Assembly: GCF_014925385.1 (NCBI RefSeq)
Contig: NZ_JACSDK010000001.1
Span: 744,001-808,000, forward strand
Length of the DNA: 64,000 bases
Reading direction: 5' to 3'
DNA from: Pelagibius marinus
GTDB lineage: Bacteria > Pseudomonadota > Alphaproteobacteria > Kiloniellales > Kiloniellaceae
In this document: piece after piece, positions 48,046-56,695 of the stretch
Layout: each line of letters begins with the position of its first letter
How positions within the stretch are numbered: position 1 is the stretch's first letter
Program-made: the position numbers and the translations under genes
The notes under the pieces: generated by a model
Seen by the model: the letters and a program-made list of their open reading frames with translations, nothing else
Told to the model about the DNA's origin: nothing
The model's database searches: none

Positions 48046-48801
48046 CTAGCTGGCGCTGGCGACGAAAGCGCGGAAGAGGGCGCTGTCGCCGGGGCCGATC
48101 AAGTACTCGGGATGCCACTGCACGCCCAGGCAGAAGCGGTAGTCCGCCGCCTCGATGCCCTCGACGACGCCGTCGGGGGCCACCGCGTTCACCGTGACGC
48201 CGGGGCCGACATCCTTCACCGCCTGATGATGCGCCGAGTTCACGGCCATCTCGGCGCTGGCGCAGATGTCGTGCAGCAGGCTGCCGCCGGTCACGGCGAC
48301 GGCGTGGCCCGGCTCGTGGCGCGGGTTGGGCTGCTCATGGGCCAGGGCATTCTCCACCTCGTCGGGGATGTGCTGGATCAGCGTGCCGCCCAGCACCACG
48401 TTCAAGAGCTGCTGGCCGCCGCAGATGCCCAGCAGCGGCAGGTCGCGTTCCAGGGCGCCGCGGGCGACGGCGGCCTCGAAGGCGGTGCGGCGGTCCTTGG
48501 TGCGCACGCTCTCGTGGCGGGTGTTCGCGCCGAAGAGGGCCGGGTCCAGGTCGAAGGCGCCGCCGGTGATCAGCAGGGCGTCGATGCGTTCCAGGTAGGC
48601 CTCGGCCTCAGCCGGCTCGTGCGGCAGCAGCACCGGCAGGCCGCCGGCCTGCAGCACCGCCTCGCAGTAATTCCGCCGCACGGCATACCAGGGATAGTTG
48701 GACCAGCCGCCGGGGTTCTCGGAATCCAGGGTGATGCCGACAACCGGCCCCTTGGAGGGCGGCGTGCCGCGTTGTGTTGCCATGGGGCGTCGTCTTGCCA
48801 T
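48046..48801 (-). CDS. Gamma-glutamyl-gamma-aminobutyrate hydrolase family (class I amidotransferase)
   Basis: 251 residues of the PuuD type. The nucleophile Cys is in LLGICGGQQLLNV, and the His-Glu pair is in CLGVQWHPEYL. The N-terminal GITLDSEN and the phrase VLLPHEPAEAEAYLERIDALLITGG match peptidase C26. E. coli PuuD splits gamma-Glu-GABA in putrescine breakdown. No other puu genes are present, so the physiological substrate here is open, though the polyamine genes speD-speE lie 3 kb away. It starts 14 bp upstream of rluB on the same strand. Confidence 0.88.
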   Translation of the reverse strand: MARRRPMATQRGTPPSKGPVVGITLDSENPGGWSNYPWYAVRRNYCEAVLQAGGLPVLLPHEPAEAEAYLERIDALLITGGAFDLDPALFGANTRHESVRTKDRRTAFEAAVARGALERDLPLLGICGGQQLLNVVLGGTLIQHIPDEVENALAHEQPNPRHEPGHAVAVTGGSLLHDICASAEMAVNSAHHQAVKDVGPGVTVNAVAPDGVVEGIEAADYRFCLGVQWHPEYLIGPGDSALFRAFVASAS

Positions 48802-48852
48802 GGGCGCAATCTAGGCATCCCCAGGGCCCCCGACAACTTCCGAATAGGCGCT

Positions 48853-49296
48853 CTAGACGGGGACCTCGTAGTCCTCCATCGAATAGCCCAGGGTGACGAA
48901 GCCTTCCTCCAGCAGGTCGCCCAGCAGCGGCATCCCCAGCAGGTAGTCCGCCGTCGGCCCGGACTTGCGGTCCATGGCGTCCTGCACCGCTTCTGACCAT
49001 TCCTCGGCGGAGAAGTCGCCGCGCCCGACCCAGGTCAGGGCCACCAGTTCGGCCTGCGCGTCCTCGTTCAGGTCGGCGATGACCTCGGTGATCTCGGCGG
49101 CCACGGGGTCGTCGCCGTAGTCCTCCAGGGCGTCGTGGTCGTCGTCCTCGCCGGGCTGCGAGACGGTGTCCCGGTCGGCCGGGGCGACCTTGGCGTCGAA
49201 GGCGCGGGCCTTGGCGATCAGGAAGGCGACCGTGGCCGGTTCGACCTCCAGGGGGATCACTTCGGGTTCCGCATCAACCGTTTTCGTTCCTGCCAT
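48853..49296 (-). CDS. DUF3775 protein
   Basis: 147 residues from ATG 49296, supported by AAGGAG upstream (spacing 8). The protein is acidic, with GEDDDHDALEDYGDDPVAAEI in the middle and a C-terminal DUF3775 domain (IADLNEDAQAELVALTWVGRGDFSAEEW and DYLLGMPLLGDLLEEGFVTLGYS). The role is unknown. The phrase about negotiating W-x-G-R-G-D is typical of the family. It is divergent from tadA and lies 52 bp ahead of the amidotransferase gene on the same strand. Confidence 0.8.
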   Translation of the reverse strand: MAGTKTVDAEPEVIPLEVEPATVAFLIAKARAFDAKVAPADRDTVSQPGEDDDHDALEDYGDDPVAAEITEVIADLNEDAQAELVALTWVGRGDFSAEEWSEAVQDAMDRKSGPTADYLLGMPLLGDLLEEGFVTLGYSMEDYEVPV

Positions 49297-49452
49297 GGGG
49301 TCCACTCCTTGAAACGTCACTCCATTTGACGGGAAGCTTAGGCCCTCGGGCGAAGCTTGAACATTGACTTATAGCAATTCGCCGGCAAGCCGGACTTGCG
49401 GGGGTTTTGGGGCGCTTGACCGGGCCTTGAGCGGCGGGCAGGCTCTCGCGCC

Positions 49453-49938
49453 ATGACCAGATCCCCCATGACCAAATCCCCAGGCGCCTCGCGGCAGGAC
49501 TACATGGCCGCGGCCCTGGCCGAGGCCCGCCTGGCGGCGGCGGCCGGCGAGGTGCCGGTGGGCGCCGTGCTGGTGGACGTGGCCAGCGGCGAGATCCTGG
49601 CCCGCGCCCACAACCGGGTGGAACGCGACGCCGATCCCACGGCGCATGCGGAAATGCTGGCGATCCGCGCCGCCGCTGCCGATCTAGGCGCCAAGCGGCT
49701 GACCGGGGCCGATCTCTACGTGACCCTGGAGCCCTGTCCCATGTGCGCCCAAGCCATCGCCTTCGCGCGCCTGCGCCGTCTGGTCTTCGGCGCCTACGAC
49801 CCCAAGGGCGGCGGCGTCGACCACGGCCCGCGCATCTTCCAGCAGCCGACCTGCCACCACCGCCCGGAGGTCGTCGGCGGCGTGCAGGAGCAGGCCTGCG
49901 GCGCCCTGCTGCAGGACTTCTTCCGTGAGCGCCGCTGA
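49453..49938 (+). CDS. tadA: tRNA adenosine(34) deaminase
   Basis: 161 residues (an ATG at 49468 would give 156). Zinc is bound by H in TAHAEMLAIR and two Cys in LEPCPMCAQA; the catalytic Glu is in HAE. It converts A34 to inosine in tRNA-Arg(ACG). The C-terminal FGAYDPKGGGVDHGPRIF matches alphaproteobacterial TadA proteins. It is divergent from the rluB-side genes, an arrangement that is frequent in this class. Confidence 0.93.
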   Translation: MTRSPMTKSPGASRQDYMAAALAEARLAAAAGEVPVGAVLVDVASGEILARAHNRVERDADPTAHAEMLAIRAAAADLGAKRLTGADLYVTLEPCPMCAQAIAFARLRRLVFGAYDPKGGGVDHGPRIFQQPTCHHRPEVVGGVQEQACGALLQDFFRERR

Positions 49939-49982
49939 GCCCTATATGTGAGAATGCACGGCAGGCAGAGAATGAGGGCGTC

Positions 49983-50327
49983 ATGACGGCGAAAGACACG
50001 AGCTCCATCACCGGCTACCACGCCCACGTCTACTACGACGCCGCCAGCAAGGCGGCGGCCGAGGCCCTGCGCGCGGCCATCGAGGAACGCTTCGAGGTGC
50101 GCCTGGGGCGCTGGCACGACCGCCCGGTCGGCCCGCATCCGCAGTGGAGCTACCAGATCGCCTTCACGCCGGAGGTCTTCGCCGAGTTGGTGCCCTGGCT
50201 GGCGCTGAACCGCGGCGGCCTGACGGTCTTCGTCCATCCGGAGACCGGCGAGGCCCTGCCCGACCACCGCGACCACGCGATCTGGCTCGGCGAGAAGGCC
50301 GAGCTCGACTTCGACGCGCTTAAATAG
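49983..50327 (+). CDS. DOPA 4,5-dioxygenase family protein
   Basis: 114 residues of the fungal/bacterial DOPA dioxygenase family. The signature is ITGYHAHVYYD near the start with H-x-H, then GRWHDRPVGPHPQWSYQIAF and TVFVHPETGEALPDHRDHAIWLG, giving a set of His residues for iron. Bacterial members are small, cytoplasmic and of uncertain physiological substrate (catechol-like). It starts 44 bp after tadA and could share its transcript. Confidence 0.9.
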   Translation: MTAKDTSSITGYHAHVYYDAASKAAAEALRAAIEERFEVRLGRWHDRPVGPHPQWSYQIAFTPEVFAELVPWLALNRGGLTVFVHPETGEALPDHRDHAIWLGEKAELDFDALK

Positions 50328-50361
50328 CGGGGACTGGCTTCGCCCTTCCCAAATCGAAGGT

Positions 50362-50480
50362 TGTCGTCCCGGCACTTGTTGCCGGGACCCAATGCCCTGA
50401 CCGTTCCATGGGCGCAGGCCCGGCAATGCGTCGTCTTTCGCAAGCGCCAATGGGTCCCGGGGACAAGCCCCGGGACGACA
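50362..50480. repeat. Intergenic palindromic repeat element (two inverted hairpin units)
   Basis: The element is bounded by TGTCGTCCCGG (50362-50372) and CCGGGACGACA (50470-50480). The left unit holds CCCGGCA-cttgt-TGCCGGG and the right unit CCCGGGG-acaag-CCCCGGG, so two similar hairpins face each other across about 45 bp. This type of dispersed intergenic repeat is common in alphaproteobacterial genomes and is usually non-coding. It fills the space between the dioxygenase and GDT1 genes. Confidence 0.75.
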
Positions 50481-50502
50481 GTGGAGAATCCTGCAGGATC
50501 CG

Positions 50503-50790
50503 CTAGGCCGCCGGAGCGGCCTGAAAATGATCCCAGACCGTCCAGAGGCCGATGGCAACGAAGCCGAGGCCGGCCAGCAGCTTCAGCGGCAGCATGGTCA
50601 GCCAGCGCTCCGCGGCGACGCCCAGGGCCACCGCCAGGGCCGTCGAGCAGACCAGCGCCGCGGCGGCGGCCAGGAAGACCAGCAGCGGCGAGGACTCGCG
50701 CTCGGCGGCGAAGAGAATCGTCGCGAGCTGGGTCTTGTCGCCCAGTTCGGCCAAGAAGACGGTGGTGAAGATGATGAGGACTTCAGACAT
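50503..50790 (-). CDS. Half-size UPF0016/GDT1 family cation exporter (probable Mn2+)
   Basis: 95 residues with three membrane helices and the hallmark motif ELGDKTQ in FTTVFLAELGDKTQLATILFA. Standard bacterial GDT1/MntX proteins have two copies of this unit (about 190 residues); here a single unit is present, so it must dimerise or pair with another half. Family members export Mn2+ or Ca2+. A yybP-ykoY riboswitch in its leader strongly supports a manganese role. ATG 50790 follows the leader directly. Confidence 0.85.
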   Translation of the reverse strand: MSEVLIIFTTVFLAELGDKTQLATILFAAERESSPLLVFLAAAAALVCSTALAVALGVAAERWLTMLPLKLLAGLGFVAIGLWTVWDHFQAAPAA

Positions 50791-50861
50791 TGTTTTTTGA
50801 TCTCTCCGGAGCCGCCGACACACTATGACGCGCCGCGCGGGCCGGCTCCTGCTGCCCCGCG

Positions 50862-50982
50862 GAACGTCATAGGTCTCGCCAAATCCAGAGGATCCGCCCG
50901 CACCATGGCCCACGGGACAGCGTCCCGGCGCCAAGTCTGTTGATACGGGCCCCCGTTGAGCCGGGGCGGCTACTCCCCTACG
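50862..50982 (-). promoter_or_regulatory. yybP-ykoY (Mn2+) riboswitch upstream of the GDT1 gene
   Basis: Read on the minus strand, the leader has the conserved GGGGAGTAGCC (50968-50978 complement) at the 5' side, a central ATCAACA, and GGCGAGACCTATG (50868-50880 complement) at the 3' side. These three blocks in this order and spacing are the conserved core of the manganese-sensing yybP-ykoY class. It lies about 70 bp before the start codon, so Mn2+ binding would turn on expression of the exporter. Confidence 0.85.
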
Positions 50983-51134
50983 AACCGTTCCCAGATAGGC
51001 GATCCGGCCGGCCATGGCAAGGACCGGGGCAGGGGCGGGCGGAATACGCCGGCAAGGTTAACGGCGGCGCAATTCGGCGGCCTGCGAATGTCGGCCTTGA
51101 TTTCTCGACCGGATTCCCAACTTTTTCCTTGCAT

Positions 51135-51174
51135 TGAGGCGTCAAAAACCCGAAAACGCGCGCCTCAGTTTTTT
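51135..51174 (+). terminator. Terminator-like hairpin in the speD leader (possible attenuator)
   Basis: TGAGGCG (51135-51141) pairs with CGCCTCA (51161-51167), and a run of six T follows (51169-51174), 35 bp before speD. No plus-strand gene precedes it, so it cannot be ending an upstream gene. It is best read as an intrinsic terminator within the 5' leader of speD-speE, which could control read-through. What would switch it is not visible. Confidence 0.6.
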
Positions 51175-51208
51175 GCTGGGTCAATCTACTGGTTGCGTTG
51201 GAGGACCG

Positions 51209-51697
51209 ATGGCACAAGCACGCGCCCTCTTCCAACTGGGGATCGACTTGGACGAGAACCCAAGCGCCTCCAAAACGGAAGAACAGAACATCACCGCCCA
51301 GACCCCCGCCGGGGAAGACGAGCGGAAGGACTTTTTCATCGAGCGCGACGGTGAGCGCTTTGCGGGCACACACCTGATCGTCGATTTGTGGGGCGCCGAG
51401 GGGATCAATGACCTCGCCTACGTCGAAGAGACGCTGCGCGAGTGCGTGGACGCCGCCGAGGCGACGCTGCTGCACATCCACCTGCATCACTTCACGCCGA
51501 ACGACGGGATCTCCGGCGTGGCGGTGCTGGCGGAATCGCACATCTCCATCCACTCCTGGCCGGAGATCGGCTACGCGGCGCTGGACATCTTCATGTGCGG
51601 CGCGGCCAAGCCGGAGCTGGCCGTGGAGGTGCTGCGCGAGCGCTTCACGCCTTCCCACGTGGCGGTGGAGGAGCACCGGCGGGGCCGCGGCCTGTGA
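51209..51697 (+). CDS. speD: S-adenosylmethionine decarboxylase proenzyme
   Basis: 162 residues. The self-cleavage site is the E-S bond in VLAESHISIHSWPE, which creates the pyruvoyl Ser; H and C residues downstream (DIFMCGAAKPE) complete the active site of the small bacterial class. It makes decarboxylated SAM for spermidine synthesis. GGAGG lies 5 bases before ATG 51209. The N-terminal ~40 residues are an extension compared with B. subtilis-type enzymes. It overlaps speE by four bases. Confidence 0.94.
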   Translation: MAQARALFQLGIDLDENPSASKTEEQNITAQTPAGEDERKDFFIERDGERFAGTHLIVDLWGAEGINDLAYVEETLRECVDAAEATLLHIHLHHFTPNDGISGVAVLAESHISIHSWPEIGYAALDIFMCGAAKPELAVEVLRERFTPSHVAVEEHRRGRGL

Positions 51698-52542
51698 GCC
51701 GCTGGCGCGTCGAACAGCTCCACGCCGACTTCCAGCTTGGCCTCAGGGCCGACAAGGTTCTCTACGACAGCGAGACGGACCACCAGCGTCTCGTTGTCTT
51801 CGAGAACGAGACTTTCGGCCGCGTGCTGACCCTGGACAGCGTGGTGCAGACCACCGAGAAGGACGAGTTCATCTATCACGAGATGCTCGCCCATCTGCCG
51901 GTCTTCGCCCACGGCGCGGCGCGGAAGGTGCTGATCGTCGGCGGCGGCGACGGCGGCATGCTGGAAGAGGTGCTGAAGCATGCGAGCGTGGAGAAGGTGA
52001 CGCAGGTCGAGATCGACGCCGGGGTCATCGACTTCTCCAAGCAGTATCTGCCGTCGATCTGCAAGTCCGCCTACGACGACCCGCGCCTCGACCTGGTGAT
52101 CGCTGACGGCGCCGACTTCGTCGCCGGGTGTGAGGAGCGCTACGACGTCGCCATCGTCGACTCCACCGATCCGGTGGGGCCGGGCGAGGTGCTCTTCACC
52201 GACACCTTCTACGGCAAGGCGAAGACCTGCCTGGCGCCGGGCGGCATCCTGGTCACGCAGAACGGCGTGCCCTTCCTGCAGGGCGAGGAACTCACCAACA
52301 CGATGCGGGCCTTCAAGGCGCTCTTCGCCGATCCCGCCTGCTACCTGGCGACGGTGCCGACCTACGCCGGCGGGCCCATGGCCTTCGGCTGGGGCAGCGA
52401 CGACCCGGCCAAGCGCCAGGTCAGCCTGGAGACGCTGGAGCAGCGCTACGAGGCGGCGGGGATCGAGACGCGCTACTACAACCCGGCGGTCCACCTCGGC
52501 GCCTTCGCCCTGCCGAACTACATTGCCGATCTGATTTCGTAG
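51694..52542 (+). CDS. speE: Spermidine synthase
   Basis: 282 residues from GTG 51694, overlapping the TGA of speD. The SAM-like site is VLIVGGGDGGMLEEVLKH, the catalytic Asp lies in VAIVDSTDPVGPGEVLF, and the N-terminal VFENETFGRVLTLDSVVQTTEKDEFIYHEM is the family signature. It transfers aminopropyl from decarboxylated SAM to putrescine. The coupled speD-speE pair is a complete spermidine module. Confidence 0.95.
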   Translation: MSRWRVEQLHADFQLGLRADKVLYDSETDHQRLVVFENETFGRVLTLDSVVQTTEKDEFIYHEMLAHLPVFAHGAARKVLIVGGGDGGMLEEVLKHASVEKVTQVEIDAGVIDFSKQYLPSICKSAYDDPRLDLVIADGADFVAGCEERYDVAIVDSTDPVGPGEVLFTDTFYGKAKTCLAPGGILVTQNGVPFLQGEELTNTMRAFKALFADPACYLATVPTYAGGPMAFGWGSDDPAKRQVSLETLEQRYEAAGIETRYYNPAVHLGAFALPNYIADLIS

Positions 52543-52553
52543 GCGGCAGTTCC

Positions 52554-52658
52554 CCCTCACCCTCCCGCTTCGCGGGCCCCTCCCTCTCCCCCGCGGGGAG
52601 AGGGTTGTGCAGCCTTGGCGAGGCAGCGCCGGGCTCAGGCGAAGCGGGGTGAGGGGCT
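52554..52658. repeat. Intergenic GC-rich repeat, left copy
   Basis: The 37-bp block at 52554-52590 begins CCCTCACCCTCCCGCTTCGC and is an exact inverted copy of 57649-57685. The rest of this element continues with a CTCCC-CGCGGGGAG hairpin and ends in GGGGTGAGGGG, so it has overall palindromic ends. It lies between speE and the acetyltransferase gene. Confidence 0.75.
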
Positions 52659-53190
52659 AGGTCACCCGCTCCAGCAGGATCACCGGGTCGCCCGTGAATT
52701 CGGTCTCGGCGAATTTCCGGAAGCCGCATTTCTCGGCGACGCGCAGGGAACCGGCGTGGACCCTGTCGATCATGCAGACGAAGCGCGTCATGCCCAGCTC
52801 CCGCTCGCCCCAGGCCAGCGCCGCTTCGGCCGCTTCGGTGGCGTAGCCCTTGCCGTGGGCCCAGGGGGCCAGCACCCAGCCGGCTTCGGGCGCGCCGTCG
52901 AAGTCGGGCCCGAGACCGCGCTTGAAGTCGGCGAAGCCGACCTCGCCGACGAAACGGCCGCTGGCCCGTTCCTCCACCGCCCAGAAGCCGTAGCCCATCA
53001 GGGCCCAGTGGCCGAGGCTGCTCTGCAGGCGCGACCAGCTTTCCGCGGGGGTGCAGGTCTTGCCGCCGATGTAGCGGGCCACCTCCGGGTCGCCGCGCAG
53101 GGCGGCATAGTCCTGGAAGTCGTCGGCCCGCTGGCCGCGCAGGATCAGCCGCTCGGTGGTGAGAAGGGGGATCCGGGGCTGCGTGGACAT
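52657..53190 (-). CDS. GNAT-family N-acetyltransferase (RimJ/RimL type)
   Basis: 177 residues. It starts IPLLTTERLILRGQRADDFQDYAALRGDPEVARYIGG, typical of the RimJ/RimL-like group, and the acetyl-CoA loop is WVLAPWAHGKGYATEAAEAALAWG. The C-terminal AGSLRVAEKCGFRKFAETEF is also standard. The acceptor is unknown; such proteins often acetylate N-terminal or small-molecule amines. It lies 10 bp downstream of the methyltransferase gene and may share its transcript. Confidence 0.9.
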   Translation of the reverse strand: MSTQPRIPLLTTERLILRGQRADDFQDYAALRGDPEVARYIGGKTCTPAESWSRLQSSLGHWALMGYGFWAVEERASGRFVGEVGFADFKRGLGPDFDGAPEAGWVLAPWAHGKGYATEAAEAALAWGERELGMTRFVCMIDRVHAGSLRVAEKCGFRKFAETEFTGDPVILLERVT

Positions 53191-53200
53191 GGCGGCGGCC

Positions 53201-53830
53201 TCAGGCGGGCTTCTGCGCCACGATAAAGGTGGCCTTGCCCTTGCCCGGCCGCCACTGGTGGTCGATGAGGAAACCGGCAGTAACGAGGCTGTTCACCAGG
53301 CTGCCTTCGCCAAAGACCCGGACCAGTGGAAAGATGCCGAGGAAGTGCCCCGCCGCCAGGAAGGGCCGGAAGAGAACCGACATGTCCCCGAGGCAGACGG
53401 TGCTCGAGACGAAGACGCCGCCGGGTTTCAGCATCCGGTGGACCTTCGCGATCACCGCGTCCTTGTCGTGCAGCAGATGCAGGATGCTGTGTCCCAGGAC
53501 CACGTCAAAGCTTTCGTCCGGTGCCTGGAAATCGTCGATCGCCGCCTGCTCGAAGGTCACGTTGCCGATCTCGGCTGCGGCGGCCTTGTCACGGGCGATC
53601 TCCAGCATCTTCTCCGAGATGTCGGTGGCCCGGATGTGTCTCACATGGGGCGCGTGGACCAGCGCGGTCGATCCGGTGCCGCAGCCGAACTCCAGCACCT
53701 CCATGCCGGGGCGCAGGTACTCCTGGGTCTTTGCCAGCTTCGTCCGGTAAGCCGCCTCGTCGGCGATGGGCCGGCGCGCATAGCGCTGGGCCGTCCGGTC
53801 CCAGAACCGGCTCGAAGGGCCTTCGCTCAT
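53201..53830 (-). CDS. Class I SAM-dependent methyltransferase
   Basis: 209 residues. Motif I is MEVLEFGCGTGSTALVHAP, motif II includes RATDISEKMLEIARDKAA and the post-II region SFDVVLGHSILHLLHDKDAV followed by LKPGGVFVSSTVCLG. This is a UbiE/type 11-like fold. The substrate is not readable. It lies 7 bp after the purD stop on the same strand, so it is probably expressed from the purD promoter together with the acetyltransferase. Confidence 0.88.
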   Translation of the reverse strand: MSEGPSSRFWDRTAQRYARRPIADEAAYRTKLAKTQEYLRPGMEVLEFGCGTGSTALVHAPHVRHIRATDISEKMLEIARDKAAAAEIGNVTFEQAAIDDFQAPDESFDVVLGHSILHLLHDKDAVIAKVHRMLKPGGVFVSSTVCLGDMSVLFRPFLAAGHFLGIFPLVRVFGEGSLVNSLVTAGFLIDHQWRPGKGKATFIVAQKPA

Positions 53831-53837
53831 GTGCCGC

Positions 53838-55118
53838 CTATTCGCGCTCGAGCGCGCGCCAGCCGATGTCGCGGCGGCAGAAGCCTTCCGGCCAGTCGAT
53901 CTTGTCGACGGCGGCGTAGGCGCGCTCCTGGGCTTGCCGGATGCTCGGCGCCATGGCGGTGACGTTCAGCACCCGCCCGCCGTTGGCCAGGATCTCGCCC
54001 TCGGCGCCCAGCTTGGTGCCGGCGTGGAAGATCTTCACGTCGTCGGAGTTGCCGCCGGCATGGTCGAGGTTGCGGATCACCGTGCCCTTGTCGTAAGCGC
54101 CGGGATAGCCCTTGGCGGCCATGACCACGGTCAGCGCCGCCTCCTCGTACCAGCGCAGGTCGAAGCTGGCGAGCTGGCCGTCGGTGCTGGCGATGAGGGC
54201 CGGCAGCAGGTCCGACATCAGTCGCATCAGCACCACCTGGCACTCGGGGTCGCCGAAACGCACGTTGTACTCGATCAGCTCCGGCCCCTTGTCGGTGATC
54301 ATCAGCCCGGCGTAGAGCACGCCCTTGTAGGGCATGCCCTCGGCCTTCATGGCGGCCACGGTCGGCAGGATGATGCGCTCCATGGTCTGGTCGATCAGGT
54401 CCTGGGTCATCACCGGGGCCGGGGAGTAGGCGCCCATGCCGCCGGTGTTGGGGCCCTCGTCGCCGTCATAGGCGCGCTTGTGGTCCTGGGCGGTGGCCAG
54501 CGGCAGGGCGGTCTCGCCGTCGACCAGGGCGAAGAAGCTGGCTTCCTCGCCTTCCAGGAAGGCCTCGATGACCAGCTCGGCGCCGGCCTCGCCGAAGGCG
54601 CCGCCGGCCATGGCCTCGTCGATGGCGGCCAGGGCCTCGTCCTCGGTCATGGCGACGGTGACGCCCTTGCCGGCGGCCAGGCCGTCGGCCTTGACCACGA
54701 TGGGCGCGCCCTCTTCGCGCACGTAGGCCTTGGCCGCGGCGGCCTCGGTGAAGCGGGCGTAGGCGGCCGTCGGGATGCCGTACTTGGCGCAGAGGTCCTT
54801 GGTGAAGCCCTTGGAGCCTTCCAGCTGCGCGGCGGCGGCCGAGGGGCCGAAGGCCTTCACGCCGATCTCGCCCAGGCGGTCCACCAGGCCCAGCACCAGC
54901 GGCGCCTCGGGGCCGACCACCACGTAGTCGATGGCCTCCTTCTGCACGAAGGCGACCAGGGCCTCGGCGTCCTCGGCGGCGATGGGCACGCACTCGGCCT
55001 CTTCGGCGATGCCGGCGTTGCCCGGCGCGCAGTAGAGCTTGTGGCAGAGGGGGGAGGCCGCGATGGTCCAGCACAGCGCGTGCTCGCGTCCGCCGCCGCC
55101 CACAACCAGTACCTTCAT
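53838..55118 (-). CDS. purD: Phosphoribosylamine-glycine ligase
   Basis: 426 residues. The N terminus [17 protein letters not shown] is diagnostic, and the ATP-grasp domain has [17 protein letters not shown] and a C-terminal [13 protein letters not shown]. It adds glycine to phosphoribosylamine, the second step of purine synthesis. I chose the ATG at 55118; the frame is open further upstream but the family starts here. It is divergent from xseA with an 83-bp gap, a widely conserved arrangement in alphaproteobacteria. Confidence 0.96.
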   Translation of the reverse strand: MKVLVVGGGGREHALCWTIAASPLCHKLYCAPGNAGIAEEAECVPIAAEDAEALVAFVQKEAIDYVVVGPEAPLVLGLVDRLGEIGVKAFGPSAAAAQLEGSKGFTKDLCAKYGIPTAAYARFTEAAAAKAYVREEGAPIVVKADGLAAGKGVTVAMTEDEALAAIDEAMAGGAFGEAGAELVIEAFLEGEEASFFALVDGETALPLATAQDHKRAYDGDEGPNTGGMGAYSPAPVMTQDLIDQTMERIILPTVAAMKAEGMPYKGVLYAGLMITDKGPELIEYNVRFGDPECQVVLMRLMSDLLPALIASTDGQLASFDLRWYEEAALTVVMAAKGYPGAYDKGTVIRNLDHAGGNSDDVKIFHAGTKLGAEGEILANGGRVLNVTAMAPSIRQAQERAYAAVDKIDWPEGFCRRDIGWRALERE

Positions 55119-55201
55119 ATCGCCCCCGACTAACTTCCTGAATTTCGTCTCTCGGCCATGGCCTGCACGGCGGGGCTCTTGTAGCATAGCGGGCAGGGAC
55201 C

Positions 55202-56695
55202 ATGAGCGATTTTTATCCAGAATCAGGCCCCGCAGGCGGCGGCTTCGCGGGGAACGCACCAGGGAACGTCCCGGAATTCTCGGTTTCGGAGATTTCCCAG
55301 GCGGTGAAACGCACCCTCGAAGGCACCTTCGAGCGGGTGCGCGTGCGCGGCGAGATTTCCGGCTTCAAGCGCGCCGCCTCGGGCCACCTCTACATGGCGC
55401 TGAAGGACGAGAGCGCGGTGCTGGACGCGGTGTGCTGGCGCGGCACCGCCGGCAGGCTGTCGATCAAGCCGGAAGACGGCATGGAAGTCATCGCCAGCGG
55501 GCGCATCACCAGCTATCCGGGCCGCTCGAAATACCAGATCGTCATCGATTCGCTGGAGTTGGCCGGCGAAGGCGCGCTGTTGAAGCTGCTGGAGGAGCGC
55601 CGCCGCAAGCTGGCGGAAGAGGGCCTCTTCGCCGAGGAGCGCAAGCAGGCGCTGCCCTTCCTGCCGCAGGTCATCGGCGTGGTCACCTCGCCGACCGGCG
55701 CGGTCATCCGCGACATCCTGCACCGCCTGGCCGACCGCTTCCCGCGCCGGGTGCTGGTCTGGCCGGTGCTGGTGCAAGGCGAGGGCGCGGCCGAGCAGGT
55801 GGCCGCGGCGATCCGCGGCTTCAACGCCTTTCCGGCGGACGGCGGCCCCCTGCCGCGACCGGACCTGCTGATCGTGGCGCGCGGCGGCGGCTCGCTGGAG
55901 GACCTCTGGGCCTTCAACGAGGAGGTCGTGGTGCGCGCCGCCGCGGAGTCGCGGATCCCGCTGATCTCCGCCGTCGGCCACGAGACCGACACCACCCTCA
56001 TCGACTTCGCCGCCGACCGCCGCGCGCCGACGCCCACCGCCGCCGCCGAGATCGCGGTGCCGGTGCGCCGCGAGCTGCTGATCCAGACCGGCGAGCTGGA
56101 GCGCCGCCTGCTGGCCGCCGCCTCGCGGCTGGTGGCCGAGCGGCAGGAGCGGGTCGAGGGCCTGGGCCGCGGCCTGGTCGATCCCAAGCGCCTGGTGGAG
56201 GAGATGAACCAGCGTCTGGACGAGCGCGCCGAGCGCCTGAAGGGCGCCTGGACCACGCTGCTCCGCGACTGGCAGGCGCGCCTCGACCGCCTGCAGGCCA
56301 GCCTGCCGCATCCGCGCCAGTTCTTGGCGGTGAGGGCCGAACAGCTCGCCGGTCCGGCGGCGCGCCTCGACTATCTCCGCCCGCGCCTGCTGGCCGAGCG
56401 GCGCCAGGAAATCGACGGCCTTAACCGGGTGTTAGAGAGCGTCTCCTACAAGAAGGTGCTGCAGCGCGGCTATGCCGTGGTGCGCGGGCCGGAAGGGGCC
56501 ATCACCAGGCCGGAGGCGGTGACGCCGGGCCTGGCGCTGGAACTGGAGTTCGCCAGCGGCCGCGCGGCGGCCACGGGCGGCAGCGGTCAGCCGGCTTCCG
56601 CTTCGGCGGCGGACCCGACATCCGCCAAGAAGCCGGCGGTCCGCAAAGGCAAGAAGAAGTCCTCCTCCGACGATCCCCAGGGGTCCCTGTTGTGA
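55202..56695 (+). CDS. xseA: Exodeoxyribonuclease VII large subunit
   Basis: 497 residues. The N-terminal OB-fold begins [40 protein letters not shown], and the catalytic region has [39 protein letters not shown] and [28 protein letters not shown]. Its C-terminal third is coiled coil and ends in a low-complexity tail. It degrades single-stranded DNA with the small subunit XseB, which is not encoded here. The M23 peptidase gene overlaps its end by four bases. Confidence 0.95.
   Translation: MSDFYPESGPAGGGFAGNAPGNVPEFSVSEISQAVKRTLEGTFERVRVRGEISGFKRAASGHLYMALKDESAVLDAVCWRGTAGRLSIKPEDGMEVIASGRITSYPGRSKYQIVIDSLELAGEGALLKLLEERRRKLAEEGLFAEERKQALPFLPQVIGVVTSPTGAVIRDILHRLADRFPRRVLVWPVLVQGEGAAEQVAAAIRGFNAFPADGGPLPRPDLLIVARGGGSLEDLWAFNEEVVVRAAAESRIPLISAVGHETDTTLIDFAADRRAPTPTAAAEIAVPVRRELLIQTGELERRLLAAASRLVAERQERVEGLGRGLVDPKRLVEEMNQRLDERAERLKGAWTTLLRDWQARLDRLQASLPHPRQFLAVRAEQLAGPAARLDYLRPRLLAERRQEIDGLNRVLESVSYKKVLQRGYAVVRGPEGAITRPEAVTPGLALELEFASGRAAATGGSGQPASASAADPTSAKKPAVRKGKKKSSSDDPQGSLL

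Noticed and set aside
48046..48801. Putrescine utilisation gene puuD
   Set aside because: The family matches but no other puu gene is present, so the symbol would over-state the function.
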